This document shows, in pieces, positions 7,906-8,403 of a stretch of 8,403 nucleotides of DNA. The DNA lies in the NCBI GenBank assembly GCA_031177845.1, contig JAPSGG010000043.1, forward strand, positions 1-8,403. Reading direction: 5' to 3'. The position numbers and the translations under genes are program-made. Source of the DNA: Chromatiales bacterium (GTDB taxonomy: Bacteria > Pseudomonadota > Gammaproteobacteria > JACCYU01). Position 1 is the first letter of the stretch. Each line of letters starts with the position of its first letter. The notes under the pieces are model-generated. The model made no database searches. It saw only the letters and a program-made list of their open reading frames with translations, and was not told where the DNA came from.

Positions 7906-8403
7906 TCAAGAGCCTGCAAAGGCCGGTCTATCTCGAGTCCCTGGCTGCTCAGGGGCCGGCAGTTCAAACCGCACACGTCCCCCCTGATCCACCACGCGAA
8001 CATCTCCATAGCCCATCCTCGGCAGCTTGATCATGGTGCAAGGGCTGGTGAGCACCTGCGCCTGGAAGCTGTCCGGCGCGGGCTCTTCCCACACGATCGG
8101 AACGACTGCGATGCCTTTCTCGATCTTAAGCGGCTTACCGGCAAGCGCAACGTGGTAACCGGCGGTGGGGCGCTGACCCATGGCGAGCACCAGCACCGCT
8201 TCGTTCTCGAAATCCACCGACGGCGGCTCGGGGGACTCCGCGCCGAGCCATTGGCTGAACAGATCCGCATACGCGCGGTGGAAATCCGCCTCACCCGTAA
8301 TCCACATCGCTTCGCGCCGCGTAGCTTGCGACCCGCAGTGCGCGCCTGAGTGTAGCTGAACGGCGACAGGATTAGAGGCGGCATCGATCGGATATCCGCC
8401 GCA
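7906..8403 (-). CDS. PrcB C-terminal-domain family protein (5' end outside window)
   Basis: The frame is open from the right edge to TGA at 7908-7906. An internal ATG at 8307 would give 133 residues, but the codons upstream of it stay open and look protein-like (QLHSGAHCGSQATRREA), so the true start is probably beyond 8403. The signature is VLVLAMGQRPTAGYHV followed by hydrophobic strands and LTSPCTMIKLP, matching the PrcB_C domain named after the Treponema protease-complex subunit PrcB. The biochemical role of this domain is not established. Cys in AHCG (codon 8337-8335) and Cys in SPC (8040-8038) could form a disulfide if the protein is exported. The last codon in the window reads Cys followed by Gly-Gly, which could be the lipidated cysteine of a lipoprotein; this is a guess. 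It is convergent with the phosphodiesterase gene, and the 55 bases between them hold no clear terminator. Confidence 0.75.
   Translation of the reverse strand, partial: CGGYPIDAASNPVAVQLHSGAHCGSQATRREAMWITGEADFHRAYADLFSQWLGAESPEPPSVDFENEAVLVLAMGQRPTAGYHVALAGKPLKIEKGIAVVPIVWEEPAPDSFQAQVLTSPCTMIKLPRMGYGDVRVVDQGGRVRFELPAPEQPGTRDRPAFAGS

Overview
The window looks like chromosome from a GC-rich gammaproteobacterium. The main evidence is the divergent pair lpoA / rsmI at the left: an outer-membrane lipoprotein activator of penicillin-binding protein 1A facing a 16S rRNA 2'-O-methyltransferase, an arrangement typical of Gammaproteobacteria. I cannot name a genus. No transposase, integrase, tRNA, rRNA, CRISPR array or phage gene is visible.

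Layout: (1) 1-1776, minus strand: lpoA, which runs off the left edge without its last residues. (2) 1777-1960: divergent intergenic region with a good sigma70-type promoter for lpoA and a short reading frame that overlaps the lpoA start by ATGA. (3) 1961-2869, plus: rsmI. (4) 2877-2905: a sigma70-type promoter just after the rsmI stop. (5) 2948-7850, plus: a three-gene signalling module made of a membrane CHASE3 histidine kinase, a single-domain Rcp1-type response regulator and a large REC-PAS-GAF-GGDEF-EAL protein. The last two overlap by TTGA. (6) 7906-8403, minus: the C-terminal part of a PrcB-type secreted or lipoprotein gene, convergent with the module and cut by the right edge.

The likely joint function of the module is a phosphorelay controlling cyclic-di-GMP. 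The kinase would sense something through its periplasmic CHASE3 domain and phosphorylate the small regulator, the receiver of the large protein, or both. The large protein has a fully conserved EAL (phosphodiesterase) site, but its GGDEF signature is changed to SGDRF and no RxxD inhibitory site is seen. The predicted output is therefore c-di-GMP breakdown rather than synthesis.

I found no clearly new type of biological system. The observations most worth checking are the one-sided c-di-GMP enzyme and its TTG start, the phased repeats before the small regulator gene, the ATGA-overlapping short frame in front of lpoA, and the break in the rsmI neighbourhood known from Pseudomonas.
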